The notes under the pieces: generated by a model | The model's database searches: none | Seen by the model: the letters and a program-made list of their open reading frames with translations, nothing else | Told to the model about the DNA's origin: nothing | Assembly (NCBI RefSeq): GCF_025353885.1 | Contig: NZ_JANXNX010000082.1 | Location: forward strand, 37,754 to 101,753 | Direction: 5' to 3' | Length of the DNA stretch: 64,000 nucleotides | Source of the DNA: Sphingomonas sp. | Lineage (GTDB): Bacteria; Pseudomonadota; Alphaproteobacteria; Sphingomonadales; Sphingomonadaceae | Made by a program: the position numbers and the translations under genes | In this document: positions 25,925 to 35,545 of the stretch, piece after piece | How the letters are laid out: every line of letters starts with the position of its first letter | Numbering within the stretch: position 1 is the stretch's first letter

Positions 25925-25954
25925 TTGACCCTGAAAAAGGATGCATTCTTATAG
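25925..25954 (+). promoter_or_regulatory. Candidate promoter for the flippase-glycosyltransferase operon
   Basis: TTGACC at 25925-25930 and TTATAG at 25949-25954 with an 18-base spacer lie about 50 bases before the flippase start at 26006. The surrounding gap is less GC-rich than the genes. This would drive the five-gene plus-strand unit to 31377. Confidence 0.45.
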
Positions 25955-26005
25955 TGCAACGCAACATTTTTCCTTATGGTCCTCGGGAATAATGAATGGA
26001 TCGGC

Positions 26006-27286
26006 ATGGCCGTCAACAAGCGCCTTGTAACCAATATCGCCTCGATGACCTTGTGGCAGGTCGGCAATTATCTGGTGCCTCTGCTGACATACCCATTTTT
26101 GACGCGCGTCCTCGACGTGCGAGGCTATGGCCAGTTCACGTTCAGTTTCGGAATCATCGCCTATTTCGTGCTGATTACCGATTGGGGCTTCGGCATGAGC
26201 GCCAGTGCCGAAGTGGCTCAGAACCGGGACGATCCCGCCCGCATATCAGAGATTTTCTGGGGCACTATGGCGACCAAACTGATGCTGGCGGTCGGGTGCA
26301 TCGTTGTCCTGGGTATCCTGACACTAGTGGTGCCGGACCTGGGGATCATCGCACCGATCCTGTTTGCCGCCAGCGGCCTGATCATCGCCAACCTAATTAC
26401 CGTGTTTTGGTGCCTGCAGGGCTTGGAACAGCTCGGCTTTTTTGCCGTGATCGCGCTCGTCTGCCGGGTTCTGGTCGTGCCCGCGACGTTCCTGCTGGTG
26501 CATGGCCCCGCCGACGTCTGGATCGCCGCGCTGGTCCAGGCCGCCGGCGCTCTGCTGGCGGGAATTGCATCGCTGGAGCTGTTACGGCGGCAGCGCATCA
26601 TCGGCACTCCGGTCTTTACAAATGTCACGATCGTATCGCGGATGAAATCCAGCTGGCATCTCTTCCTGGCAGCAGCCTCTGCCAATTTGTACACGACGAC
26701 CAACATCGTCGTCGTCGGCACGCTGCTGGGCCCGGTTGCCGCCGGAATATACACCGCAGCCGACCGGTTGCGGGCGGCTGCGCAAAACGTCATCCAGCCG
26801 ATCAGCCAGGCCGCCTATCCCCGCTCCTGCCGGTTGATGGCTGAGTCCCCCGAACGTGCCATGCAGTTCGCGCGCAAGATATTGGCGGCACAGGCATCGA
26901 TCACCGTGCTGGTAACGACGGCGCTGTTTTTTGGCGCGCCTTTGATCATCCACATCTTGGCCGGTCCCAGATACGCGGCGTCGGTCGCGGTGCTCCAGAT
27001 CCTCGCGCTGTCGCCGCTTTTGGTCGGGATCAGCGACACGCTCGGCGTCCAGGTTATGTTGCCGCTGGGCCTGCGGAAATCGTTTTCGCAGATTCGGCTG
27101 TGGGCAGGGCTTTTCAATGTGGCGATGGTCGTTGCCCTGACGCTCTGGCTGGGCGTCTGGGGAACCGCAATCGGCACGATTATCGCCGAGCTTTATATTT
27201 TGGGAGCCATGACCGTGGCCGTCCGGCGACGAAATTTCCGGTTCTTTCCGCCAAGACCGGCGCGTCCGGTAGCGGCGGAGGTCTGA
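26006..27286 (+). CDS. Polysaccharide flippase, MOP/Wzx type (second copy)
   Basis: 426 residues and about 12 membrane spans. The N-terminus NIASMTLWQVGNYLVPLLTYPFLTRVLDVRGYGQFTF is the classical Wzx/RfbX pattern, stronger than in the protein at 19039. FWCLQGLEQLGFFAV and YTAADRLRAAAQNVIQPISQA also match. It exports lipid-linked repeat units across the inner membrane. The start was placed at the ATG at 26006 (MAVNKRLVTN); the frame is open to 25976. It heads a tight plus-strand operon with three glycosyltransferases and an acyltransferase. Confidence 0.87.
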   Translation: MAVNKRLVTNIASMTLWQVGNYLVPLLTYPFLTRVLDVRGYGQFTFSFGIIAYFVLITDWGFGMSASAEVAQNRDDPARISEIFWGTMATKLMLAVGCIVVLGILTLVVPDLGIIAPILFAASGLIIANLITVFWCLQGLEQLGFFAVIALVCRVLVVPATFLLVHGPADVWIAALVQAAGALLAGIASLELLRRQRIIGTPVFTNVTIVSRMKSSWHLFLAAASANLYTTTNIVVVGTLLGPVAAGIYTAADRLRAAAQNVIQPISQAAYPRSCRLMAESPERAMQFARKILAAQASITVLVTTALFFGAPLIIHILAGPRYAASVAVLQILALSPLLVGISDTLGVQVMLPLGLRKSFSQIRLWAGLFNVAMVVALTLWLGVWGTAIGTIIAELYILGAMTVAVRRRNFRFFPPRPARPVAAEV

Positions 27287-27289
27287 TCG

Positions 27290-28405
27290 GTGCCGCACCT
27301 GATCATCCTCGGCATCCGGGGCATACCGGCGGCGCACGGCGGGTTCGAGACATTCGCCGAACGCCTCGCACTCTGGCTGCGCGATCGCGGCTGGAAAGTC
27401 ACCGTCTATTCGCAGGGCAGCGAGACCGGGGAACGGTATGAGGATCGCTGGGAGGGCATCGATCGTATCCATCTACCGGTAAAGCAGGACGGCGCTTTGG
27501 GGACGATTGAGTTCGACATCAAGGCAACGCGCGACTCCCTGAAACGTCCGGGAATGATCCTGACGCTGGGGTATAATACCGGGTTCCTGTGCGCATGGCT
27601 GCGGCTGTGCGGGCGCATGAACTATATCAACATGGACGGGCTGGAATGGAAGCGCGCCAAATATGCGTTCTGGCCGCGTCTTTACCTGTGGATCAACGAG
27701 CGGCTGGCCGCCTGGTCGGGCAATCGCCTGATCGCCGATCATCCGGCCATCGCGGACCATCTGGCCACGCGGACCGCCCGGTCGCGGATTTCCATGATTG
27801 CCTATGGCGCCGACTCGGTCGAGGATGCCGATCCCGCGCCGCTCGCGCGTCTGGGCCTGGAGCCGGGCCGGTTCTTCACGCTGATTGCGCGGCCCGAGCC
27901 GGAAAATTCGGTGCTCGAAATCGTCACGGCATTTTCGGAAAAGCCGCGGGATGCCAAGCTGGCGCTGTTGGGTAATTATTGCCCGACCAACCCCTATCAC
28001 GAGGCGGTTCGCGCCGCTGCGGGCAGCGATGTCGTGTTTACCGGTGCAATCTACGACCGCGCGACATTGGCGGCGTTGCGCTATCATTCGATTGCCTATC
28101 TTCATGGTCACCAGGTCGGTGGCACCAACCCCTCGCTGGTCGAGGCGCTGGGGGCGGGCAATGCGATCATCGCCCATGACAACAAGTTCAATCGCTGGGT
28201 CGCGGGCGATGCAGGGCTTTATTTCGCCGATATCGAAGAGGCGGCCGCATGTATCTCTGCCCTGATGGACAGTCCGGACTTGCGCACCAGATTGAGTGCC
28301 GCGGCACGCGAACGGTGGAAACGGGAGTTTACCTGGCCCGCGATCCTCGACCAATATGAGCGCCTGTTGAAAACGGGTGCGGGCATCGCTTATGCCAAAG
28401 CCTGA
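27290..28405 (+). CDS. DUF1972 GT4 glycosyltransferase, rhamnosyltransferase type
   Basis: 371 residues from a GTG three bases after the flippase stop. The N-terminus LIILGIRGIPAAHGGFETFA with WKVTVYSQGSE is the DUF1972 signature found in WchF/Cps2T-type beta-1,4-rhamnosyltransferases. The donor-side segment is GHQVGGTNPSLVEALGAGNAII. With the full rml gene set 7 kb away, dTDP-L-rhamnose is the likely donor (inference). It acts on the cytosolic face of the inner membrane. Its end overlaps the start of the next glycosyltransferase. Confidence 0.83.
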   Translation: MPHLIILGIRGIPAAHGGFETFAERLALWLRDRGWKVTVYSQGSETGERYEDRWEGIDRIHLPVKQDGALGTIEFDIKATRDSLKRPGMILTLGYNTGFLCAWLRLCGRMNYINMDGLEWKRAKYAFWPRLYLWINERLAAWSGNRLIADHPAIADHLATRTARSRISMIAYGADSVEDADPAPLARLGLEPGRFFTLIARPEPENSVLEIVTAFSEKPRDAKLALLGNYCPTNPYHEAVRAAAGSDVVFTGAIYDRATLAALRYHSIAYLHGHQVGGTNPSLVEALGAGNAIIAHDNKFNRWVAGDAGLYFADIEEAAACISALMDSPDLRTRLSAAARERWKREFTWPAILDQYERLLKTGAGIAYAKA

Positions 28406-29450
28406 CGATCTGGTGGCGAAGGTCGCGATTATCCTGGTTAACTGGAACGGCTGGCAAGACAGCGTCGCCTGCATCGAATCCTGCCTGGCGCTCGAACCGT
28501 CGGGAGCGCGGATCATCCTGTGCGACAACGGCTCGTCCGACGGATCGGTTGAGGCCGTGGTCGCCTGGGCGCAGGGGCAGCGCCCCGTGGCGCGCGACCC
28601 GGCAAGTCCGGTAAAGATTCCCAGCCCACGATTGCCCAACGCAGTCGTGGTGCTCGACCGGACAGCGGCCGAACGTGGCGACGATGGCGCGGGCGCGGAA
28701 TTGCTGGTCGTCCGGACCGGCGGCAACCTTGGTTTTGCGGGCGGCAACAACGTGGGGTTGCGCTGGGCGATGGCGCGCGGCTTCGACTATATGTGGTTGC
28801 TCAACAACGATACCGTGGTCCCCCCCGATGCGCTGGCACATCTCGTCGCGAAATGCCGCGACGACGCCAGGGTCGGCCTTTGCGGATCGACGATGGTCGA
28901 ATATTATCGTCCCACCGTGCTGCAGGGCTACGCCGCGGCAATCGACCGTCGAAGCTTTCGCGGACGCCATCTGGGAGCGGGCCGCGCCGCCGCCGACGTG
29001 GTCGCCGCCGAAGCCGCCGACCCGCCGCGCGGGGGAGAGATGATCTATCCGATCGGTGCCTCGATCCTGGTCACCGCCGCGTTCCTCGCCCAGGTCGGCC
29101 TGATGGAGGAAGCGTATTTCCTCTATTACGAGGAGGCCGACTGGGTGCTGCGCGGCGAGGCTGATTTCACCTTGGCGTTCGCGCGGAACAGCATCGTTTA
29201 TCACAAGATCGGCGCGGCGGCGGGGTCGACGCCACAGGGGCTGTCGGCCCGGTCGGTCGGCTATCTCTATCGCAGCCGCCTGCGGATTGCCCGGCGCTTT
29301 GCACCGGCGGCGATGCCGCGCGTGGTCTGGGGCATGATCGATGAAGGATTGCGTGGACTGGCGCGCGGGCGGACGGCGCGGGCGCGCGCAGCGTTGCGGG
29401 CGCTGACCGGGCGCGTCGCAATCCCGGTCGAGGCGCGCCAGAAGCCGTGA
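28392..29450 (+). CDS. Glycosyltransferase family 2, rhamnosyltransferase-like
   Basis: 352 residues from the ATG at 28392, which overlaps the preceding gene by 14 bases. GT-A features are VAIILVNWNGWQDSVACI, LCDNGSSDGS, NLGFAGGNNVGLRWAM, MWLLNNDTVVPPDAL (the DxD-like metal site) and YYEEADWVLRG. This is the WbbL/RfbN-like branch, often rhamnosyltransferases. A 33-residue insertion rich in Pro and Ala around residues 65-95 is unusual. A GTG at 28377 is an alternative start. Confidence 0.83.
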   Translation: MPKPDDLVAKVAIILVNWNGWQDSVACIESCLALEPSGARIILCDNGSSDGSVEAVVAWAQGQRPVARDPASPVKIPSPRLPNAVVVLDRTAAERGDDGAGAELLVVRTGGNLGFAGGNNVGLRWAMARGFDYMWLLNNDTVVPPDALAHLVAKCRDDARVGLCGSTMVEYYRPTVLQGYAAAIDRRSFRGRHLGAGRAAADVVAAEAADPPRGGEMIYPIGASILVTAAFLAQVGLMEEAYFLYYEEADWVLRGEADFTLAFARNSIVYHKIGAAAGSTPQGLSARSVGYLYRSRLRIARRFAPAAMPRVVWGMIDEGLRGLARGRTARARAALRALTGRVAIPVEARQKP

Positions 29451-30649
29451 GGATCGTCCACATACTCCATGAATTTCCCTATCCGGCGAACAGCGGGATC
29501 CGGTGCGACATGGCCCGACGGCTAGAGGCGTTTGCGGCCCTCGGCCATCAGGTTTTGGTGATCGCCTGGGTGCCCGATGGACAGCAGCCCTCACCCGCCA
29601 ACCTGGCGCGGTTGGCGCAATCTGCCGGTAAAGTCGAACTGCTGGAGATTGCCGCTGACCCCGCGACCCGGTTGCGCCGGATCTGGAACCTGCGGACTCA
29701 TCCATCCTATATCGCCGCCCGGATCCCGACGCCGGGGGCCAGCGCGGCGCTGATCGAAGGGGTGACGGCGTTTGCACCCGATTTGGTCTGGGTCGAGGGT
29801 ATTCATCCATCTTGGCTGGCGCTGGAAATTCACCGGCGGCTGGAGATTCCCCTGTGTTATCGCGCGCATAATATCGAGCATCGCTACCTGTCCGAACAAG
29901 CGCGACTGGCGCGATCGACCCGGCAGAAACTGGCGCTATGGGCCGGGACGTGGGGATTGGCGCGTGCCGAAAACGCGCTTCATACCGCCGCCGACCATGT
30001 GTTCGATATTTCCGCAGACGATCTGGCCTATTGGCGGGACAAGGGCTTTACGAATGGACAATGGCTGGCCCCCCAGCCCGACCCGGATATTCTGGCGCAA
30101 GCGGGTGGTCAGTCGCGGGATATCGACCTGCTGTTCGTCGGCAGTCTTTCCAGCCCCAACAACATCGCTGGGCTGAAATGGTTTCTCGACGCGATATATC
30201 CGGCTATCGTCGCCCGCATGAACGATATTCGACTGGTGATCGCAGGTCGCAAGCCGCCTGCTGACCTGGTGCGGCGCGCGCGCGAAATCGGGGTCGAACT
30301 GATCGCCGACCCGGTGAACGCGGCACCCTTGTTCGGTCGCGCGCATGTCATGATAAACCCGATTCTCCATGGCAGCGGGGTGAACATCAAGACCGTCGAC
30401 ATGTTTGCCACTGGCCAGCCCGTCGTTACCACTACGAAGGGCGCAAGGGGGCTTCCGCAAGAGATCGTCGAACAACTGGTTGTCGCCGATGCGCCCGATG
30501 CCTTTGCCGACGCGGCGGTCAGCGCCGTGCGCGCTGGCCGTGCGGGGAAGGTCGTCGCCGACCGTGCCACGCTGATCGCGACGGTGTTCGGAACGGCCGC
30601 CGTCGCAGATGCACTCGCTACGGTGTTGCCGACAGGAGCAGTGCATTGA
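29447..30649 (+). CDS. Glycosyltransferase family 4
   Basis: 400 residues from a GTG overlapping the upstream stop (GTGA). RIVHILHEFPYPANSGIRCDMARRL, CYRAHNIEHRYLSEQA, DLLFVGSLSSPNNIAGLKWFL and INPILHGSGVNIKTVDMFATG show a GT-B enzyme of the Glyco_trans_1_4/Glyco_trans_4-like type. It presumably adds one sugar to the repeat unit. Donor unknown. The next gene starts within its last codons. Confidence 0.83.
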   Translation: MRIVHILHEFPYPANSGIRCDMARRLEAFAALGHQVLVIAWVPDGQQPSPANLARLAQSAGKVELLEIAADPATRLRRIWNLRTHPSYIAARIPTPGASAALIEGVTAFAPDLVWVEGIHPSWLALEIHRRLEIPLCYRAHNIEHRYLSEQARLARSTRQKLALWAGTWGLARAENALHTAADHVFDISADDLAYWRDKGFTNGQWLAPQPDPDILAQAGGQSRDIDLLFVGSLSSPNNIAGLKWFLDAIYPAIVARMNDIRLVIAGRKPPADLVRRAREIGVELIADPVNAAPLFGRAHVMINPILHGSGVNIKTVDMFATGQPVVTTTKGARGLPQEIVEQLVVADAPDAFADAAVSAVRAGRAGKVVADRATLIATVFGTAAVADALATVLPTGAVH

Positions 30650-31377
30650 TCCGGGCGGTTATCCTGGTCGTCGGACGGCGGCTGAAAGGCGATGTGTTCA
30701 CGATCGACCCCGACCTGCCCACCACCGCGCTTGTCACCTTTGCCGCGACCCGCGCGGTCGCGGCGCTGCGTTATCTGCTGGCCCGGCCGTTCCTGGCGCG
30801 CAATTCGGGCAGTCCAGCGTTTATCGGGCGGGGCGTTCGGCTGCGCACGCGCAAGAGAATCCGGATCGGCACGGGTGCGACGATCGGCGATCATGTCGTG
30901 ATCGAAGGGTTGTCGCGCACTGGCGTGACGATCGGCCGGGGGGTCAGCATTGGCGCCAACACGATCGTCATGCCGACCAGCGTGATGCGCAATTTGGGCG
31001 AAGGGTTCGCCATCGGGGCGAACAGCGGGATCGGCCAGTTTTCGTTTGTCGGATGCGGGGGCGGCGTCACCGTCGGGGCCAATGTCATCATGGGTCAGTA
31101 CGTCAGCTTTCATACCGAGAACCACCTTCACGCCGATCTGGAACGACCGATCATCGCGCAGGGCGTCCGCCGCGCCGCGATCGTCATCGAGGATGATTGC
31201 TGGGTCGGGGTAAAAGCAACCTTTCTGGCGGGATCGAAGGTCGGTCGCGGATGTGTCGTCGCGGCGGGCGCGGTCGTTCGCGGCGAAATCCCCCCCTATT
31301 CGATCATCGGCGGTGTTCCTGCGCGGATTATCGGTACGCGCCTGCCTGCGGAGGTTGCGAACGTCGAACCGGATTAA
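30646..31377 (+). CDS. Left-handed beta-helix acyltransferase, WcaF/NodL type
   Basis: 243 residues from a TTG at 30646 with GACAGGAG ten bases upstream. Hexapeptide repeats fill about residues 60-215 (IGRGVRL, IRIGTGATIGDHVVI, VTIGRGVSIGANTIV, VTVGANVIMG, IVIEDDCWVGVKATFLAGSKVG), ending with the usual GVPARIIG. Such enzymes transfer acetyl groups from acetyl-CoA to sugar hydroxyls. It probably decorates the repeat unit in the cytosol before export. It is the last gene of the operon begun at 26006, and its stop overlaps the convergent lyase gene by four bases. Confidence 0.85.
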   Translation: MIRAVILVVGRRLKGDVFTIDPDLPTTALVTFAATRAVAALRYLLARPFLARNSGSPAFIGRGVRLRTRKRIRIGTGATIGDHVVIEGLSRTGVTIGRGVSIGANTIVMPTSVMRNLGEGFAIGANSGIGQFSFVGCGGGVTVGANVIMGQYVSFHTENHLHADLERPIIAQGVRRAAIVIEDDCWVGVKATFLAGSKVGRGCVVAAGAVVRGEIPPYSIIGGVPARIIGTRLPAEVANVEPD

Positions 31378-33293
31378 AGCGGCATGATCCTGATCTTCAT
31401 TTCAAGGCCGGTGCCGAGGCTTTCGAAATAGACGGTCGTGTTGGTGAATTGGCCGGTGCGATCGGGTGCTTTCGAAACAAAAACCCTGCCAGGCTTGTCT
31501 GCGCTCAGTAAAAAGCCGAACCGTTTGCCCTCGCAGGACAAGGTCGCGGCCCAGTCTTTTGCGGTGGCCGCACGGGTATCGTGCCAGTAGGAAAATCCCG
31601 TTCCCACAGGCGCAGTCGACGCGTTCATCATAGCGCCGGAAGTGACGGTACACGGGGTGTTGAAGGTTTCGCCCAATCTTTGAACAGGCCCGGTCGGCAG
31701 CGTGATCTTCGTCGTTTCAGCCATCGCGGTCGCGCTGACAGCAACCGTCCGCGTCACGACGGCACCATCGGAAAAACCGGCCTGCGTCGCGGTAAAGCTG
31801 TTTGCCGACGACGGCCCGGCCTGCCCCAGACCGATCCTGGTTTGCCCGTCCCCGTTGATCATCGGCATATTGTGCGCCACCGACCGCCGCAAATAATCGA
31901 GGAACAGTGGCGATCCATAGGCGGCGGTCCCCGGCGGGGCGGTAATGACCGTGCCCTGATAGCGCAACTGATAGGATAGCGCGTCGAATTGCGCGTGCGA
32001 CCGGGTTCGCTGCCCATATTGCAGGTACAGTTCCCAGCCTGCATCGCGCAGCATTGCCGATTGCGAATAGTCCCACTGTCGCGACCCGGTTTCCGTAAGG
32101 GCCGGGGACGGGGAGAGCGCAAGCGGATCGATCAGCGCCTCCCATGACAGGGTTCTTCCCGTACCTTTGATGGGCATCGTGCGCTGGGTCAGCGCCATGA
32201 CTGCTGGATCTGAGGCCCGCATACCCGGCGGCGAATCCCCCGTCGCGGGCAGCGTCCCGTCCGCAAATTGCATCGTCGCCTGCCCGATGATCATATCCTG
32301 CGTCATCAGCATCGACCGGCGCAACGATGCTTCGCGCCCGGCCAGGCTTGCCGCGATAAACACTTCTGCCAGCGCGCGTTGCGTATAGGCGGCATAAGCA
32401 ACGCTTGGTTCAAACCATAGATAGTCAGGGGTTACGCCGCGCGTCACCATGTCGTTGATGCCGCCCGCGCCGTCGATCGCCGCGCGGTAGTCGGCGTCCT
32501 GGCCAAGCGTAAGCGCCAGAATGGCGGATGCGCTGGCCTGCCAGACCGAGATGTTGTTGACGCCACGGTTCGATGCCTGGATATTCCTGAGCATCGGCAG
32601 GAACAGGCCGACGTCCCAGCGTGCCCGGCGATCGGGAGTGACCTGGCGCGCGATCAGTCGGCTGGCGTCGGCAAGGGCAATTGCTGCCACCGCCTCGTCC
32701 AGGCTTTGCCCCATCATCTGCGACTGGCCGCTGAAGTGCTGCAGCGGCCACCGCGCATAGTTGCTCGCATACAGGTCGAGTTGGGCGGCGACCCAGTCGA
32801 GCAGGTGGGGATCGTCGGTCAGCCGAAACAGGCGCGCCGCCTCTCGCACATTCTCGATATTGGCGTTGCGGCGGTAATAGACCCACGCACCATGCAACCG
32901 TTTCTGCGCCGCCGTATCCGTGGGTGGCTCGGCCATGTTCCACGACCAGTTCAGCGGGACACCGGTTGCCGGGTCGACCATGTCATGGCCCCAGCCTGCG
33001 ACCCAGTCGGAATTGTCTCCATATTTCGCGATCCAGCCTGCCATCCTGGCGCGACGTCCGGCGATCCATTTGCCCAGGTCGGGGTCGCTCTCGATCCGTT
33101 GACGCGCCCCCGGCCAATCCTCACGCGCGACCCGCAACGGCAAAGGCGCTGCCCCCGTGTATTTATAGTCGGCGAATTGGCGCACCACATCGTCGTCGGT
33201 GCGCGCGATCAGGGTCGGGTCGGCCAGTGCGGGCACGACCAGGCCAAGCGTAAACGGGATCAAACAGGCGGCATTGCGAGAACAAAAATTCAT
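31374..33293 (-). CDS. Exported heparinase II/III-like polysaccharide lyase
   Basis: 639 residues. A cleavable signal peptide (about 1-24, ending ALA) is followed by an alpha/alpha toroid (about 50-400) and a beta-sheet domain. The segment TRSHAQFDALSYQLRYQG, then APPGTAAYG and RRSVAHNMPMINGDGQ, is the Heparinase_II_III domain with its metal/active-site His and Asp residues. Family members cleave uronate-containing glycans by beta-elimination. With UDP-glucuronate made by the same locus, the cell's own polymer is the likely substrate (inference), for release or turnover. It is last in the rml-glycosyltransferase unit. Confidence 0.75.
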   Translation of the reverse strand: MNFCSRNAACLIPFTLGLVVPALADPTLIARTDDDVVRQFADYKYTGAAPLPLRVAREDWPGARQRIESDPDLGKWIAGRRARMAGWIAKYGDNSDWVAGWGHDMVDPATGVPLNWSWNMAEPPTDTAAQKRLHGAWVYYRRNANIENVREAARLFRLTDDPHLLDWVAAQLDLYASNYARWPLQHFSGQSQMMGQSLDEAVAAIALADASRLIARQVTPDRRARWDVGLFLPMLRNIQASNRGVNNISVWQASASAILALTLGQDADYRAAIDGAGGINDMVTRGVTPDYLWFEPSVAYAAYTQRALAEVFIAASLAGREASLRRSMLMTQDMIIGQATMQFADGTLPATGDSPPGMRASDPAVMALTQRTMPIKGTGRTLSWEALIDPLALSPSPALTETGSRQWDYSQSAMLRDAGWELYLQYGQRTRSHAQFDALSYQLRYQGTVITAPPGTAAYGSPLFLDYLRRSVAHNMPMINGDGQTRIGLGQAGPSSANSFTATQAGFSDGAVVTRTVAVSATAMAETTKITLPTGPVQRLGETFNTPCTVTSGAMMNASTAPVGTGFSYWHDTRAATAKDWAATLSCEGKRFGFLLSADKPGRVFVSKAPDRTGQFTNTTVYFESLGTGLEMKIRIMPL

Positions 33294-33310
33294 AGGAATC
33301 CCAGATTGCC

Positions 33311-34474
33311 TTACCGCAACGCAACGATCCAGCGTGCCAGTGTTTCCCGGAATCGCCGGCTCATCGTGACGCTCGAGAAATGTTCGGAGAAGCGCGCTTC
33401 GGACCCCTTGCCGCGGCGTTCGACGGCGCCTGGCTGGCGGATGGCTTCGGCAATGATGCGGCCGAGCGCCCCGGCATCGTTCGGCGGGAACAGCCAGCCC
33501 GAAATAGGGTCATGGACGATTTCGGTCAGGCCACCGTGTGCCGCCGCGATGACAGCACGTCCATGCGCCATCGCTTCGATCGCGACTCGCCCGAACGGTT
33601 CGGGCATCCGCGACGGGACCACGCAGATGTCGGCCCAGCGGTACACTTCGTCGGGATCGTCCTTGAACGGTTCGAGCGTGACGATACTGCCCAGCCCCGC
33701 CGCCGCAATCTGGTCTGACAGGATGGTGACCGGTTCCGCGGCGTCGCGAAAGCTGCTGCCGACGATACGGACGCGGACCCGCGCGCGATCTTCGGGAGGG
33801 AGTGTCGCCACGGCTTCGACCAGCAGGTCCTGCCCCTTCCAGTCGTTGATCCGGCCCAGCATGGCCATCCGCAGGGGGCGCGCCACGGTAAAGGCATCGG
33901 GCAATTCCAGCGGGTCGGGACCGGTCACGAAATCCACGCCATTGTGAATTACGACCTGCGGCTGCGCGGGCGGCAGGGCAAAGGCATCCTGCGTCGCGTG
34001 CGAGTTGAAGATGATATGCGCGCCCGATACCCGGCAGAGGCCCCGGATGACCGACCGGGCCTTTGGTTTCGGTATCTCGCGGACATGAATGACCGCGCGG
34101 CGCGGGGCAACCCGCGCGGCCAGCATATAATCGGCGATCACGGTGGTGTTGATGTAAACGAAATCGGCGCGTGCGATGTCGCGGATCGCCGCCAGCAAAT
34201 ACCAGGGCAGGGCAATCGTCGCCTTCAATCCCGTCGTCATTGGATTGACCAGCCGTAACACGCACAGGTCGCGAACCGTCACGCTGTCGGCAACCTGCGC
34301 CAGCATCGCGCGCAACGGACCATCAACCGCGAGCACGACCCTGATGTTTGCGTTCGGCCAACCCTCTCGCAAAGCCACAACGGTTTGCAGAAAGCTGCGA
34401 TCTGAACCGTAGAGCTCTGCGCCCTGATGGACGCAAAGGATGCGTGGCCCAGCCAATTTATGACCGTCCGCCAT
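33311..34474 (-). CDS. Glycosyltransferase family 4
   Basis: 387 residues. ILCVHQGAELYGSDRSFLQTV at the N-terminus, VIHNGVDFV, RMAMLGRINDWKGQDLLVEAV at the linker and the donor site VVPSRMPEPFGRVAIEAMAHGRAVI are typical of GT4. The ATG follows directly on the rmlB stop, so it is translated with the rhamnose genes; a rhamnosyl transfer is possible but not shown. The lyase gene follows 17 bases later. Confidence 0.83.
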   Translation of the reverse strand: MADGHKLAGPRILCVHQGAELYGSDRSFLQTVVALREGWPNANIRVVLAVDGPLRAMLAQVADSVTVRDLCVLRLVNPMTTGLKATIALPWYLLAAIRDIARADFVYINTTVIADYMLAARVAPRRAVIHVREIPKPKARSVIRGLCRVSGAHIIFNSHATQDAFALPPAQPQVVIHNGVDFVTGPDPLELPDAFTVARPLRMAMLGRINDWKGQDLLVEAVATLPPEDRARVRVRIVGSSFRDAAEPVTILSDQIAAAGLGSIVTLEPFKDDPDEVYRWADICVVPSRMPEPFGRVAIEAMAHGRAVIAAAHGGLTEIVHDPISGWLFPPNDAGALGRIIAEAIRQPGAVERRGKGSEARFSEHFSSVTMSRRFRETLARWIVALR

Positions 34475-35545
34475 CTATGCGGCCAGGCGCGCCCGTTCGA
34501 TCAGCGGTTGCCACCAATCCTCGCGGTCGAGATACCAGTCGAGCGTTTCGGCAAATCCCTGGCGAAAGTCGCGCGCGGGTTCATAGCCGAGTTCGCCGCG
34601 GATCTTGCGTTCGTCGATGGCGTAGCGACGATCGTGCCCCTTGCGGTCCTTGACATAGGTTTTCAGCTCGGCCGTCGCACGACCCCTGGCCGCAGGCGCG
34701 TCGGGATAGCGTTTGGCCAGCGTCGGGTCGGCGGCAAACTTCGCGTCGATGCCGCGGCAGATTTCCTCGATGACTTGGAGGTTGGGCAGTTCCTGGCCGC
34801 CGCCGATATTGTAGGTTTCTCCGATCCGCCCCTGTCGCAGGATGCGTTCGATACCCTGGCAGTGATCCTCGACGTGAAGCCAGTCGCGGACGTTCATGCC
34901 GTCGCCGTAAATCGGCAGAGGCCGTCCGGCGAGCGCGTTCAGCATGAACAGCGGGATCAGCTTTTCGGGAAACTGAAAGGGGCCATAGTTGTTCGAACAA
35001 TTGCTCGTCGTCGTCTCCAGTCCGAAGGTGTGGTGATAGGCGCGCACCAGATGATCCGATCCCGCCTTCGACGCCGAATAGGGCGAGTTCGGCGCATAGG
35101 CCGTCGTTTCGCTGAAGGCCGCGTCGTCGGGGCCGAGCGAACCATAGACTTCATCGGTCGAGACATGATGGAACCGGTGCGGCGTGCCGGTGCCCTTGTC
35201 GAGCCAGGCGATCTTGGCGGCCTTCAACAGGCTGTGCGTGCCGATGACATTGGTCGTGACGAACGCGTCGGGGCCGGTGATCGACCGATCGACATGACTC
35301 TCTGCGGCGAAATGGACGATGGTGTCGATCCGGTGGTCGGCCAGCAGCGTGCCGACCAGTTCGGTATCGCAAATATCGCCGACGACCAGTTCGACATTGT
35401 CCAGCCCATCGAGGTTTGCCGGGTTCCCGGCATAGGTCAGCACATCGAGCACGACGATGCGGTCGTCGGGCGACACGCGCCGCCAGTGATGCACGAAGTT
35501 GGCGCCGATAAAGCCCGCGCCGCCGGTGACGATCAGATTAGCCAT
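34475..35545 (-). CDS. rmlB: dTDP-glucose 4,6-dehydratase
   Basis: 356 residues. NLIVTGGAGFIGANFVHHW is the NAD-binding start, HVSTDEVYGSLG carries the catalytic Thr/Asp/Glu, and YSASKAGSDHLVRAY the Tyr-x3-Lys pair. RDWLHVEDHCQGIE is also typical. It converts dTDP-glucose to dTDP-4-keto-6-deoxyglucose, step two of dTDP-L-rhamnose synthesis. Gene order on the minus strand is rmlA-rmlC-rmlD-rmlB, with overlaps at every junction except the last. Confidence 0.95.
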   Translation of the reverse strand: MANLIVTGGAGFIGANFVHHWRRVSPDDRIVVLDVLTYAGNPANLDGLDNVELVVGDICDTELVGTLLADHRIDTIVHFAAESHVDRSITGPDAFVTTNVIGTHSLLKAAKIAWLDKGTGTPHRFHHVSTDEVYGSLGPDDAAFSETTAYAPNSPYSASKAGSDHLVRAYHHTFGLETTTSNCSNNYGPFQFPEKLIPLFMLNALAGRPLPIYGDGMNVRDWLHVEDHCQGIERILRQGRIGETYNIGGGQELPNLQVIEEICRGIDAKFAADPTLAKRYPDAPAARGRATAELKTYVKDRKGHDRRYAIDERKIRGELGYEPARDFRQGFAETLDWYLDREDWWQPLIERARLAA

